Shown: positions 1 through 8,463 of the stretch, piece after piece
Layout: each line of letters begins with the position of its first letter
How positions within the stretch are numbered: position 1 is the stretch's first letter
Assembly: GCA_021736645.1 (NCBI GenBank)
Contig: JAIPFM010000108.1
Location: 16,947-80,946 of the forward strand
Length of the DNA stretch: 64,000 bases
From: Phycisphaerae bacterium
GTDB lineage: Bacteria > Planctomycetota > Phycisphaerae > Sedimentisphaerales > Anaerobacaceae
Direction of reading: 5' to 3'
Made by a program: the position numbers and the translations under genes
Notes under the pieces: model-generated
The model's database searches: none
What the model was told of the DNA's origin: nothing
Seen by the model: the letters and a program-made list of their open reading frames with translations, nothing else

Positions 1-1775
1 CTATCACCGCATCGCATTGATCCGTTTTTGGGCGTCTTGGAAGCATTCACACAGCCCATCACATAGCCGGGGTGCTGATTGATAATATCCACATATTCCT
101 TGAATGCCATGGCCCGGGCCGCGTCATTGGCGCGACGCACCCGCATGTTCGAGCCAATCAACAACATGCCAATGGGCGCAGCATCAAAAATCGCTTCCAG
201 GTTCTTTTGCTTTCGATTGAGTATTTCATGAACGCGCTTGCGCTCAGAAATATCCACATCAACCCCACGGTAGCCCAGCAACTCTCCCCGTTCGTCCAGC
301 AAAGGGACACCGCTCTTTGACAGCCACACCGTATTCCCATTGATATCCTGTATCTTTGTCTCAAATTGTCGGAATCGATCCTTTCGGGCAAAGACTTCGA
401 ACGATTTCTTTTTGAGGCTTTCACGCTGGTCCGGAGCAAAGAGATCATAGAAATAGGTTTTGTCCAGCAGGTCCTGGATCTTGTACCCGAGAATTTTTTC
501 GACCACAGGACTGACATAGGTAAACAAACCCTGGGCGTCCACTTCCCAGATCCACTCCTGCGCATTCTCCACCACCTGCCGGAATCGTTCTTCAGATTTG
601 AGGAGTGCCAGTTCCGCCTGTTTCCGTTCAGTGACATCACGAAAACTCAACACCTGTCCAGTGACTTGCTCTGCCACATACTGGGGCTTGGAAAACTGTT
701 CATAGATCCTGCCATCCTTAAAAACAAGAATCCCATGGGTTTCCGCCATAGGTGGCGTCCGGGACGTACCGGTCGTTTTGAGATCGTGGAGAAAAGCCCC
801 TCCCTCCAGGAGCTGTTCATCCATCATGGTCACCAAATCGCCAAAACATGTCTTGGCCAGCGTCTCCTCGGACACCCCCCACATGGACGAAAATTTCTGA
901 TTGTACACCGTAAAGCGGCCTTCATTATCCACGGCCAGCAATCCATCCGCTGTGGATTCCAGGGTGGCATGCAGCAGGGCGCAGGATTGGTCGAGTTGTT
1001 TTTCCGCTTCCTTGCGTTCTGTAATATCTCGAATGACACCAATGGACCCGGCCATACGATCTTCAGCGTCCTTGAGCACTGTCAAGGAGATATCCACGTC
1101 AATGAGCTTTCCTGTCTTTTTGAGCATGCGGGTCTCAAGATGGTGCTGCATCCCCTTGAGACGCACATTCTGGTCACATATTTTCTGCCACTCCTGGTCC
1201 GGATAGAAGGCCTTAATGGGACGCAGATAGAGATCTTCTTCAGTCATTTCCAGAAGATCGGCCGTAAACTGGTTCCAGGAAATGAGTTGTCCCTCTGCAT
1301 TGGCCAGCATGATGGCCACCGCAGAGTTCTCAAAAATGACGCGATAATTGGCCTCTGCCTCCTGCAGTTTATTCTCAGCCCTTTTTCGCTCCACGGCATA
1401 GCGAATGGCACGCACGAGGATCGGGCCATCGACCTGACCTTTAATCAAATAGTCCTGGGCGCCCAGCTGAACCGCTTGAATGGCAATCGCCTCATCATCC
1501 TGCCCGCTCATGATGATGACAGGCACGTGAGGCGCCACGCTATGAAGCTTCTCAACGACATTCGTGCCCACACTGTCGGGCAATCCCAAGTCTGAAAGAA
1601 CCACATCAAACGTTTCAGACTGAACCATGTCCAGGGCGTCTTTCAGCAAACCGACTGACTTCACGACAGACACAGACAAGGTGGACAGCGTCAGCAAGCG
1701 CTCCAACAGTTTTTTATCCACCACATCATCTTCGATGATGAGGATTCTTAAACCCTTGTCATGATTCTCGCTCAC
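1..1775 (-). CDS. Receiver domain plus multi-PAS sensor protein, C-terminus cut off
   Basis: The frame is open from a GTG at 1775 to the window edge (591 codons), with an AGAGGAGT ribosome site before the GTG. The N-terminus is a CheY-like receiver (about residues 8-125): acidic pair D16/D17, phosphoacceptor D62 in SDLGLPD, and a lysine in YLIKG. PAS domains follow at about 145-255, 268-384 and 397-512, each ending in a (D/V)xTERK- or SERK-type linker. A fourth starts near 525 and carries cysteines (GCVNAS, MRCGD) before the edge. The order suggests a hybrid sensor protein or a regulator with a histidine kinase or cyclic-di-GMP output beyond the window; the output domain is not visible. It lies downstream of the response regulator at 1839-2252 and is probably co-transcribed with it. 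Cytoplasmic; no membrane segment is seen. Confidence 0.85.
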   Translation of the reverse strand, partial: MSENHDKGLRILIIEDDVVDKKLLERLLTLSTLSVSVVKSVGLLKDALDMVQSETFDVVLSDLGLPDSVGTNVVEKLHSVAPHVPVIIMSGQDDEAIAIQAVQLGAQDYLIKGQVDGPILVRAIRYAVERKRAENKLQEAEANYRVIFENSAVAIMLANAEGQLISWNQFTADLLEMTEEDLYLRPIKAFYPDQEWQKICDQNVRLKGMQHHLETRMLKKTGKLIDVDISLTVLKDAEDRMAGSIGVIRDITERKEAEKQLDQSCALLHATLESTADGLLAVDNEGRFTVYNQKFSSMWGVSEETLAKTCFGDLVTMMDEQLLEGGAFLHDLKTTGTSRTPPMAETHGILVFKDGRIYEQFSKPQYVAEQVTGQVLSFRDVTERKQAELALLKSEERFRQVVENAQEWIWEVDAQGLFTYVSPVVEKILGYKIQDLLDKTYFYDLFAPDQRESLKKKSFEVFARKDRFRQFETKIQDINGNTVWLSKSGVPLLDERGELLGYRGVDVDISERKRVHEILNRKQKNLEAIFDAAPIGMLLIGSNMRVRRANDAARAMAFKEYVDIINQHPGYVMGCVNASKTPKNGSMRCGD

Positions 1776-1838
1776 TGTGTACTCCTCTGTCTCACGCATG
1801 TCTGAAGCCAATGACACCCTGCACAACATCGGGCATCT

Positions 1839-2252
1839 TTAATTGTCCTCTCCGATATTCAGGGCTGTTTGAACCTTCTCCATCAATTCCGAAAAATTAA
1901 ATGGTTTTGTGACATAATCAGAAATACCGTATTGAGAGGCCGCCGCAACATCCCGTGGCTCACTGATGGCAGTGACCATAATGACGGGGATATGTTTCAG
2001 GGCCGGATTGGACCGCAGCTGCATCAACATCTGGTGGCCGTCCATTTGCGGCATATTGGTATCCAGAAGGATCAGATCAGGCATTTCAGCCTCGGCTTGC
2101 GCCAATCCCTCCACACCATTGCTGGCCGTGATCACATCACAGTCAGAAAATTTCAACCGATATTCAACTGTGCTGCGCAGATCAGGCTCATCATCCACGA
2201 CAAGAATTTTCGGCTTCGTGACTTTTTTCCTGGTTTTGAATAGTCCTAACAT
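1839..2252 (-). CDS. Single-domain response regulator (CheY/DivK-like)
   Basis: A 137-aa protein that is one receiver domain after a short basic start. The acidic pocket is D20/D21, the phosphoacceptor is D64 in LLDTNMPQMDG, the conserved Thr is in MVTA and the Lys is in YVTKPF. No output domain is present, so it should work by protein contact or as a phosphorelay intermediate. A GAGGTGACAAT ribosome site precedes the ATG. It lies 180 bp behind the secretin gene and about 60 bp before the receiver-PAS protein. Both signalling proteins therefore trail the secretion operon and may control pseudopilus or secretion activity, which is inference from position only. Confidence 0.9.
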   Translation of the reverse strand: MLGLFKTRKKVTKPKILVVDDEPDLRSTVEYRLKFSDCDVITASNGVEGLAQAEAEMPDLILLDTNMPQMDGHQMLMQLRSNPALKHIPVIMVTAISEPRDVAAASQYGISDYVTKPFNFSELMEKVQTALNIGEDN

Positions 2253-2432
2253 ATTGTCACCTCTGTCACCTTCTTAACCTACATCATTACGGACATTTCT
2301 ACTGTCATACGCGGGCTCGATCAGGCCATCGTGCGGTTCCCGGGTCCACCGATTCACCACACACTGCGAGCCACCGACAAAACGGACGAACGCCATACAC
2401 CGTAAACACGGGATCGCTTTCGGGGGCACACT

Positions 2433-4232
2433 TTACTTCGTTAACGTTTCTGGCAGACTCAGGGCGCCTGTCACAGGCGCCTTCTCCAGCAACTCATCAT
2501 AGTGATTGATCACCTTTTGCGGCACTGACTCACCCTTATAAATGTGCGGGGCCAAGAGCACCACAAGCTCTGAATTTGACACAATATCATGCCGGGTCCG
2601 GAACAGATTGCCCAGCACCGGCAGATCGCCCAGCAACGGTATCTTGGTCACCTGAACGGTTTTCTCCCGGCGGCGCAAGCCCCCCATGATCACGACCTGA
2701 CCATCCTGCAGCAGCAGTGACGTATCTTCTCGACGGCTGTCGATCACCGGAACACCGGCCAGACTTTCACCGGTCCTCACGCTCTGTTCAATGTCGACAC
2801 TCAAAAATATTTCACCATCGTCCGCCAGCACCGCCGTGACTTGAAGCGTCACCCCCACCTCCTTGAAGCTTGTGGATGTCATGGAGCCGCCCTGGGATGT
2901 GGTATTCAATTCTTCATAGGGAATCTGTTCCGCCGCCAGGATCGTGGCGGTTTTACCGCTGAGCACCAGCGCCCGTGGACTGGCAATGACCTGCACGTCC
3001 CGACGGGTCTGAATGGCACTCACCAGGGCGTTGACCGATCCATTGACCACACTGAGTGCCCCACCCAGGTAGGTGGGATCAAATCCTGCACCCACCCCCA
3101 CACGTTTGTTCGTATCAAATGGGATGGTCGTCTCAGTGCCATCGGCATTGTAAGCCCCACCGGTTCGAATGCGATAATCCGTGGACACACCATTCCAGTT
3201 GATTCCGATTTCCCTGTCATCGCCCAGACGGACATCCAACAGCACCACCTCCACCATGATTTGCGGAGGCGTTTTATCCGCCTTTTGGATTTCACTCACA
3301 ATCTTGGCCACATTCTCCCGGGTATCGCAGAGGATCACCGTATTGGTGATGTCATTGGCAGCGACGCTCCCATATTGGCTCAGCATTTTCGACAACACCT
3401 GGACCATGTTGTTGGCCTGCAGAAATCTCAGGTTTACCGTGGCAACGACGAGTCCCGGGGTCTTTGTGTCCAGCGCAGCGGCCTCTTTGGCAATCTCTTT
3501 CAGATTTCTTGGCACGTCGCAGACCACAATCGAATTGGATCTTTCCACCACGGAGATCGTTCCATACGTGGACAACATCGCGGTCAGGGCCGCCTTGGCA
3601 CTGACCACATCAATATGTTCAAAGGTGATGGGCAGGGCCTGAATACCGGCCGTCGGCTGATCCAGTTTACCGATCTCCTTGAGCATGGCCTCCACATTGA
3701 TCTTGGTATCACACAGGATCATGCCATTGGTCTTTTGCACGGTGACAATACGCCCCTGGGCAGATGACATGCTCGACACAGCCCCTTCCACCGCATTGGC
3801 GTCCATGTACGTCAGGGCAACATATTGGAGCGTCAGGGACTCAATGGGACGATCCGCCTTTTTGATCTCGGCCACAATTTTCGTGATGTTTTCCGGGGTA
3901 TCAAACACGATCAGCGAGTTGCCGCTTTCCCTGGGCACAATCTTTCCGATCTCGGAACAGAGACACGAAAAGGCCTGACTGACCGTGACCGCATCCACAT
4001 ATTCCAGCTTGATGGTTTCCACGGACAGTTCGGGCGTGCTGAATTCAGCCGCGTCCAATCCCTCGCCCCCTCGGGTGGCTGCATACTGTTGTTTTTTCAG
4101 CACCGAGGCAAACGGATTATCCTCCGACTGGCCGTTGGCAGGTGATTGAGCCAGAACCGATCCCACACAGCACGCCCCCAGGGTCATGAAGGTGGCCATC
4201 CAAATCCATATTTTTGCATGCGTATTCATCAT
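2433..4232 (-). CDS. gspD: Type II secretion/type IV pilus secretin
   Basis: Outer-membrane secretin, 599 aa from the ATG at 4232. That ATG overlaps the stop of the PilO gene (ATGA) and follows an AGAGG site. An ATG at 4289 is also in frame but lies inside the upstream gene and would spoil the signal peptide. The order is: signal peptide with cleavage after about A28; at least three to four N-domain repeats (about residues 70-340), each with a CDT/CDV/FDT element; then the secretin channel domain ending in the signature TKIPLLGDLPVLGNLFR. It would form the outer-membrane ring through which substrate or pseudopilus passes. It is the last gene of the secretion operon. Confidence 0.93.
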   Translation of the reverse strand: MMNTHAKIWIWMATFMTLGACCVGSVLAQSPANGQSEDNPFASVLKKQQYAATRGGEGLDAAEFSTPELSVETIKLEYVDAVTVSQAFSCLCSEIGKIVPRESGNSLIVFDTPENITKIVAEIKKADRPIESLTLQYVALTYMDANAVEGAVSSMSSAQGRIVTVQKTNGMILCDTKINVEAMLKEIGKLDQPTAGIQALPITFEHIDVVSAKAALTAMLSTYGTISVVERSNSIVVCDVPRNLKEIAKEAAALDTKTPGLVVATVNLRFLQANNMVQVLSKMLSQYGSVAANDITNTVILCDTRENVAKIVSEIQKADKTPPQIMVEVVLLDVRLGDDREIGINWNGVSTDYRIRTGGAYNADGTETTIPFDTNKRVGVGAGFDPTYLGGALSVVNGSVNALVSAIQTRRDVQVIASPRALVLSGKTATILAAEQIPYEELNTTSQGGSMTSTSFKEVGVTLQVTAVLADDGEIFLSVDIEQSVRTGESLAGVPVIDSRREDTSLLLQDGQVVIMGGLRRREKTVQVTKIPLLGDLPVLGNLFRTRHDIVSNSELVVLLAPHIYKGESVPQKVINHYDELLEKAPVTGALSLPETLTK

Positions 4233-4864
4233 AAGACAACCTCTTTTTTCTTCTCCTGCAGGACTAAGAGCTTGATCGTAATATCGCATTTCAACACCCT
4301 CTCCTGATTATTCATCATCTCAATATCCACCGATGTCAACCAGACTTGGTGGTCCTGATGTTGAAGCGCATCCATGAATAATGCCAGTTGATTGTATTCA
4401 CCCAACACCGACAGGGTCGTTTCAACGGATTGTACATAGGTGGGATCCGATATTTCTCCAATCACGATCTGGCTTTTGTCCGAAGACGAATCCATCTTGG
4501 CAATCGAGCAGGTAAATTCCTCTGCCAATGTCTCAAGACTGGCCAGAAACACCTTCTTTTGTTCCGCACTGAAGACCGTAAAACCGATGACATCGAACTG
4601 TTGCCTCACATCTTCCAAGACCTTTTTTCGACCCACCAGCGTATTGCTGATATCGACCTGCTTCTCGATCATCTTGTCAATCGCCGGTTCGTAGTTTTGA
4701 ACGGCCTGTAAATACTGAAGGTGCGGTGACACAATGGCCCCATACAAGGCCACAATACAGACGACCAGACAGGCGGCATAGACCGCAAGTCTTGAAGATT
4801 TATCCAGTTGTGTCATCCTGTCAATCAGCACGTTCAAATCCCTACCGTGGTCTTTAGCTGGCAT
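4229..4864 (-). CDS. pilO: PilO/GspM-like inner-membrane assembly protein
   Basis: A 211-aa protein with a short cytoplasmic start, one membrane helix (about residues 27-45), a coiled-coil stretch and a ferredoxin-like C-terminal domain typical of PilO/GspM. Sequence identity in this family is low, so the call rests mainly on layout and on position after the fused PilM-PilN and before the secretin. The start lies 31 bp inside the pilMN gene, and the stop overlaps the secretin start as ATGA, so the three are translationally coupled. It would form the periplasmic alignment complex with PilN between the inner-membrane platform and the secretin. Confidence 0.75.
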   Translation of the reverse strand: MPAKDHGRDLNVLIDRMTQLDKSSRLAVYAACLVVCIVALYGAIVSPHLQYLQAVQNYEPAIDKMIEKQVDISNTLVGRKKVLEDVRQQFDVIGFTVFSAEQKKVFLASLETLAEEFTCSIAKMDSSSDKSQIVIGEISDPTYVQSVETTLSVLGEYNQLALFMDALQHQDHQVWLTSVDIEMMNNQERVLKCDITIKLLVLQEKKKEVVL

Positions 4865-6357
4865 TTAATTTCATACACATGGTGGCTATTGTACCCGCCT
4901 TTATGGTCCGTTTTGGCGAGATTGGCCGAGGCAATATTGACGGTCTGGCTCAGGCGAGTCACATAAGAAGTGACATCACTATAGGTCAGGGCCTTGCCTT
5001 GAATATAGACTTCATACTTATTCCGAGTATCCACGCTCGTCAAACAGACTCCCTTGGGCCTGCTGTTGTTGATATCGGAGAGTACACCGGGCCAGTTGAC
5101 ACTTTCCTGAGATGCCAGGATGCTTTTCAACTGCGTTGGGATCTTGCCCACCTGTTCAATCTGCGACTCCACTTCGCTCCGTGCCTTGACCACCTGGCCC
5201 ACCGCACCCAGAGGTTTCTTGATCAGAATACGACTGTTGACTTTCTTTATGCTCGTCGCAATGCCAATGGTCGCGAGTGCCGAAAATAACATCATTACCG
5301 AGGCCGCAATCGCAGTCAGCAGCATCCCCTGCTTGACTTCTTTCTCTTCTCGAATCTGCATGGGCAGCAGATTGACCTTCGGCACCGCCGAATGGCTGGA
5401 CAGGGCCTGCATGGCATAGCCAATGGCCCCGATGGAGACCTGGCTCCTGGGTATCTTTTGGGATATCTCCACCGGACAGTGAAGTTCCAGATTCTCGGAC
5501 GTGATCACGTCGACGGATGTCTCGCCCATGGCCTCACATAATTGCATGCTGGCCGACTCCGGGAAAGAGGAGGCATCATCCGTCACCACATTGATTTTCC
5601 AGACATCACTGCGGTCCCCCACCTCCAACTCATAGTACTGCATAATCGTCTTGATCTTATTGGCCAGGAAGACGCCCCGCTGTTTGGCATCGTCCTTCAC
5701 GGCCTCGAGACTGTGGGATCTAATAAAATGAAGTGCCCGATCCTGCCACACCGCCAAGCAGACCTGATCATTTTGAATCATGGCCAACACCACATTACAC
5801 GCGGATTGATGGGCCAGTGTCCTGTCATACAGGGCCCTGATATAGGCCACCAGACTGGGCTCAACGGCCTGCACATCAAACCCCGCAGACTGGCACGCAT
5901 TCACCGCAGATGCCACAGATTTATGATCGCCCACGGCCACAAACACACGCCTCGACTCCTCCGTGGAATCAAGGCTCCGATAGTCGCTGACCGTTTTTGC
6001 CCCAGCCAAATTCACATAGTGCTTGATTTCTTTCTGCACATACTGTCCCAGATTCATGGACACCTCATTGGGCACATCCATGATCTGCACCAGAGACCGA
6101 GGGGAATAAAGAGAAAGGGTGGCCGTCCTGGCTGAACCGCATGTACGCTTGAGATCATAGAAGATCTTTCTCAGACGTTTCGGGTCGCTGGTCAGGCCGT
6201 TCTTGATAAGGCTCTCCGGTATCGGTTGGCGAACTGCGCGTACCAGGTGTATCCCGTGCTTGTCCTGCCTGAGGCAGGCCAGGGCAACGGAGGAAGACGA
6301 TAGCTCAAGGCCCACGGCCATTCTTGGTTTGAGCTTGATGTCAATTTTCTTTTTCAT
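4834..6357 (-). CDS. pilM: Fused PilM-PilN (GspL-like) assembly protein
   Basis: 507 aa. Residues about 1-320 are an actin-like ATPase fold of the PilM/cytoplasmic GspL type, starting MAVGLELSSSSVALA. Next comes PKVNLLPMQ, which resembles the INLLP motif by which PilN docks into PilM. A membrane helix follows at 345-370, then a PilN-like periplasmic domain with a coiled coil. In most type IV pilus systems PilM and PilN are separate; GspL joins the same parts in one chain. The gene overlaps pilO by 31 bp. The role is to link the cytoplasmic GspE motor to the periplasmic PilO and secretin. The fold assignment is from motifs and layout. Confidence 0.8.
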   Translation of the reverse strand: MKKKIDIKLKPRMAVGLELSSSSVALACLRQDKHGIHLVRAVRQPIPESLIKNGLTSDPKRLRKIFYDLKRTCGSARTATLSLYSPRSLVQIMDVPNEVSMNLGQYVQKEIKHYVNLAGAKTVSDYRSLDSTEESRRVFVAVGDHKSVASAVNACQSAGFDVQAVEPSLVAYIRALYDRTLAHQSACNVVLAMIQNDQVCLAVWQDRALHFIRSHSLEAVKDDAKQRGVFLANKIKTIMQYYELEVGDRSDVWKINVVTDDASSFPESASMQLCEAMGETSVDVITSENLELHCPVEISQKIPRSQVSIGAIGYAMQALSSHSAVPKVNLLPMQIREEKEVKQGMLLTAIAASVMMLFSALATIGIATSIKKVNSRILIKKPLGAVGQVVKARSEVESQIEQVGKIPTQLKSILASQESVNWPGVLSDINNSRPKGVCLTSVDTRNKYEVYIQGKALTYSDVTSYVTRLSQTVNIASANLAKTDHKGGYNSHHVYEIKCQLKTTVGI

Positions 6358-6391
6358 TGAATCTCAGTTCCGGTCATTCGCAGTGTGGCAA

Positions 6392-6811
6392 TTAGTCTTC
6401 ATTGATCCTCAACGCGCCCAGGCGAATCTCGTGGGGCGGCGATAAAAAGAACGCCGTATATTCAGCCGACACCACACAGGTAAATCCCTGCGATGAGGTC
6501 CCTGCGGCCTCAATGTCACCCTGTTTAATGGTGACCGAATAGGTCCCGCCATTAAATGTCTTGTCTGAAAACCCGTCATCCCATTCCGAATCCAACCGCA
6601 ATTGTGCCACGGCATCGTTGAGACCGGCCAGGGCCGTCATTCGGGCTTCCGCAGCATACACCTGATTCTGCATGATCTGGATATCCAGTGTAGACACTTC
6701 AAGTATGCCCATCACCACCGCAGACAACAATGCCACGATAAAGATCGCAATGAGCAGTACCGTGCCTGCCTGCCGGTGTCGCTTTCGCCAGTGATCTGTC
6801 AAAACACGCAT
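6392..6811 (-). CDS. PilX/GspK-like minor pseudopilin
   Basis: 139 aa from the ATG at 6811; a GTG at 6826 in the same frame is an alternative, and neither has a clear ribosome site. A basic leader (KRHRQAG) precedes a hydrophobic helix (TVLLIAIFIVALLSAVVMG), as in GspK/PilX proteins that cap or regulate the pseudopilus. The rest is a small soluble domain that I do not recognise. It is much shorter than classic GspK (about 300 aa) and lacks the usual calcium-binding insertion. It sits 34 bp upstream of pilMN and about 245 bp after the preceding pseudopilin, separated by a heptanucleotide repeat array. Confidence 0.7.
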   Translation of the reverse strand: MRVLTDHWRKRHRQAGTVLLIAIFIVALLSAVVMGILEVSTLDIQIMQNQVYAAEARMTALAGLNDAVAQLRLDSEWDDGFSDKTFNGGTYSVTIKQGDIEAAGTSSQGFTCVVSAEYTAFFLSPPHEIRLGALRINED

Positions 6812-6975
6812 AAATCCATCTTTCACAAACTGACAGCGTCAAACGCCTCTTTCCAAAACAAACCTTGGGCGCTATATCGACATTCTTTGAGAGGAAATGA
6901 ATCTGGAAATGAATAAAAACAGTTCACACACGTATGAGAAGGTCCGTTAACAACGCAGTCAGGACCGGACACTGC

Positions 6976-7073
6976 CCCCTGATCCCTGACCCCTGATAAA
7001 GATCCCTGACCCCTGATCCCTGACCCCTGATAAAGACCCCTGACCCCTGATCCCTGATAAAGATCCCTGATCA
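6976..7073. repeat. Heptanucleotide tandem array behind the I-like pseudopilin gene
   Basis: About 14 degenerate copies of a 7-bp unit (CCCCTGA/CCCTGAT on the plus strand, interrupted by TAAAGA units) fill the gap between two pseudopilin genes. Read on the coding (minus) strand the array starts at the stop codon of the upstream gene: TGA, then TCAGGGA. An 83-codon reading frame through it is an artefact of the repeat. The array splits the operon and may affect mRNA decay or coupling. Confidence 0.85.
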
Positions 7074-7472
7074 AGATCTCTTGGCCACCAGGGTGGTCAG
7101 GGTCACCAGGACCTCATCCGAAGTCAGATTGTTGTCCCCGTCGCGGTCAAATCCTACAGACACAGACAGGGTCTTCAGGGAGGGATCCTCATCATCGGAC
7201 ACATTGCAGAGATAATCGGTGGCCAGAGATAGCCCGCTTTCATCACGACTTGAATTGAAATCATAAACCGTACAGGCCTGAATCTCACTGAGTTTGCCTT
7301 GAGCCAGGGCCAGGCTCCTGGTCTTTCTTTCCACGGCCCGACCGGTCACCTGAGCCGAGGTCATGGCTCTCAATATGGGCACGATTGCCACAAGCAGCAA
7401 TGACGAGGCCACCACAACCTCCACAATCGTGATGCCGGCTTGTCGTCTGGTCTTGGCCTGTATCAGGTTCAT
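7071..7472 (-). CDS. gspI: GspI-like type II pseudopilin with an EF-hand-like loop
   Basis: 133 aa with a class III prepilin leader: basic residues, cleavage after G13, then ITIVE with Glu at +5 and a hydrophobic stretch to about residue 35. Size and position after gspH suit GspI/PilV. Near the C-terminus, D109-E120 (DRDGDNNLTSDE) matches the oxygen-ligand spacing of an EF-hand or dockerin calcium loop. That is unusual for GspI, although calcium binding is known in GspG and GspK. It would be processed by a prepilin peptidase not encoded here. The stop codon is the first codon of a heptad repeat array. Confidence 0.75.
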   Translation of the reverse strand: MNLIQAKTRRQAGITIVEVVVASSLLLVAIVPILRAMTSAQVTGRAVERKTRSLALAQGKLSEIQACTVYDFNSSRDESGLSLATDYLCNVSDDEDPSLKTLSVSVGFDRDGDNNLTSDEVLVTLTTLVAKRS

Positions 7473-7475
7473 ACA

Positions 7476-7931
7476 TCAATCTTTCGTTAGAATCACGGTG
7501 CCTGTGGCAGCCACAAACGAAATCGTATAGGACTTGGTGCCATACGAGACTGTAATTTCAGTGCCCTGCCCCTTGGTCAGATTTCCCATAGGCCCAAAAC
7601 TATACTTCAGGCCGCCAGCAGTCACCGTGGCATGCTCATTAAATGTGTGGGTGTCCACAATCTCATGTGAGTCCAGATTGTCAATGCGATATCCCGCAGT
7701 GACCCCTGTATTCTCCATGACCATTTCATACCCTTTGCTATTGATGGCCGCATCACGGAGGGCCATCGACTGGATGCGCCTCAAGTCAGTCACAAGCCTT
7801 CGAGCCTCGACTTCAGACTCCTTTTGAAAGATGGCGTCAAATGGCAGCCTTGGAACGGTCACGGCAGTGATGACGCCCAGAATCAGGACCACCACCACAA
7901 TCTCTACAAAGGTAAAGCCCTTTTTTCTCAT
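7476..7931 (-). CDS. gspH: GspH-like pseudopilin
   Basis: 151 aa from the ATG at 7931, which has a GAGTGGTG site and gives the short leader MRKKG then FTFVE; an upstream in-frame start at 8012 would add 27 non-leader residues. The hydrophobic helix is VVVVLILGVITAVTVP. The body (EARRLVTDLRRIQSMALRDAA, then beta-rich with TVILTKD at the end) matches the GspH/FimT pattern. It is a minor pseudopilin of the secretion pseudopilus tip. It lies 3 bp before the gspI-like gene and about 105 bp after gspG. Confidence 0.82.
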   Translation of the reverse strand: MRKKGFTFVEIVVVVLILGVITAVTVPRLPFDAIFQKESEVEARRLVTDLRRIQSMALRDAAINSKGYEMVMENTGVTAGYRIDNLDSHEIVDTHTFNEHATVTAGGLKYSFGPMGNLTKGQGTEITVSYGTKSYTISFVAATGTVILTKD

Positions 7932-8036
7932 GACACCACTCAATAAGCAAAGCGAGGATGACTCAACCGGGCCATCCTCGCAGTTTTCTCTTGCTTTAAA
8001 CATACTGGCCATCCTCCGACCAGAGACCCTATCGTC

Positions 8037-8357
8037 TTAGTGCGAATGTGCAACCACACGGTGACTATCTGCATCCCAGGCATAGGCTGTGCCAAGAGGA
8101 CACGTAGGGGCTCCGTCAGGGAAGTAATCTTCACTGCCTGTCAGGTCAGCCAGGGCATCGGGCCATGAACCGACTGTGGCATAATACAATTCCAACTGGG
8201 AATTGATCAGGTCGATATTGGCGCTGCAGGCATTTGCCTTTGCGGTTTGTGTACTTGTACTGATTCTGGGAATGGCCACAAAGGCCAATGCGCCAAGAAT
8301 CAGAACCACCACCATCAATTCGACCAAAGTAAAACCTAACTGTCTCTTGCACCTCAT
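8037..8357 (-). CDS. gspG: GspG-like major pseudopilin
   Basis: 106 aa from the ATG at 8357, which has an AAGGAGT site. The leader is MRCKRQLG with cleavage before FTLVELMVVVLILGALAFVAIP. The mature part has the GspG-type layout (ANIDLINSQLELYY, then YFPDGAPTCPLGTAY) and is short, as is usual for this class in PVC bacteria. It is the expected main subunit of the pseudopilus. A paralogue with the same YFPDGxPxCPxGT element is encoded at 16684-17031. A hairpin and AT-rich stretch lie between gspF and this gene and could provide separate expression. Confidence 0.85.
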   Translation of the reverse strand: MRCKRQLGFTLVELMVVVLILGALAFVAIPRISTSTQTAKANACSANIDLINSQLELYYATVGSWPDALADLTGSEDYFPDGAPTCPLGTAYAWDADSHRVVAHSH

Positions 8358-8412
8358 TGTGTACTCCTTTCGCTCAGTATTTGTTAATATCGCCAAAACG
8401 ATTTATAATGTT

Positions 8413-8435
8413 AGTGCCTGTATCGACATGGCACT
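8413..8435 (-). other. Hairpin between gspF and gspG
   Basis: AGTGCC at 8413-8418 can pair with GGCACT at 8430-8435, leaving an 11-nt loop. On the minus strand it sits about 55 nt upstream of the gspG start and is followed by an AT-rich stretch containing TATAAA. It could be an mRNA-processing or stability element that sets apart the highly expressed major pseudopilin. There is no T-run, so it is not a classic terminator. Confidence 0.35.
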
Positions 8436-8463
8436 TAAGACACTTAATCAGTTTATTTAAAAC

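Noticed and set aside
366..1595. 409-codon plus-strand reading frame
   Set aside because: It lies opposite the receiver-PAS gene, which has clear domains and motifs. The plus-strand product has no recognisable pattern.
6976..7073. Possible CRISPR array
   Set aside because: The units are only 7 bp with no spacers and no cas genes in the window.
6823..7074. 83-codon minus-strand frame in the gap between two pseudopilin genes
   Set aside because: It translates the heptad array into a G/Q-rich repeat, uses a TTG start and has no conserved features.
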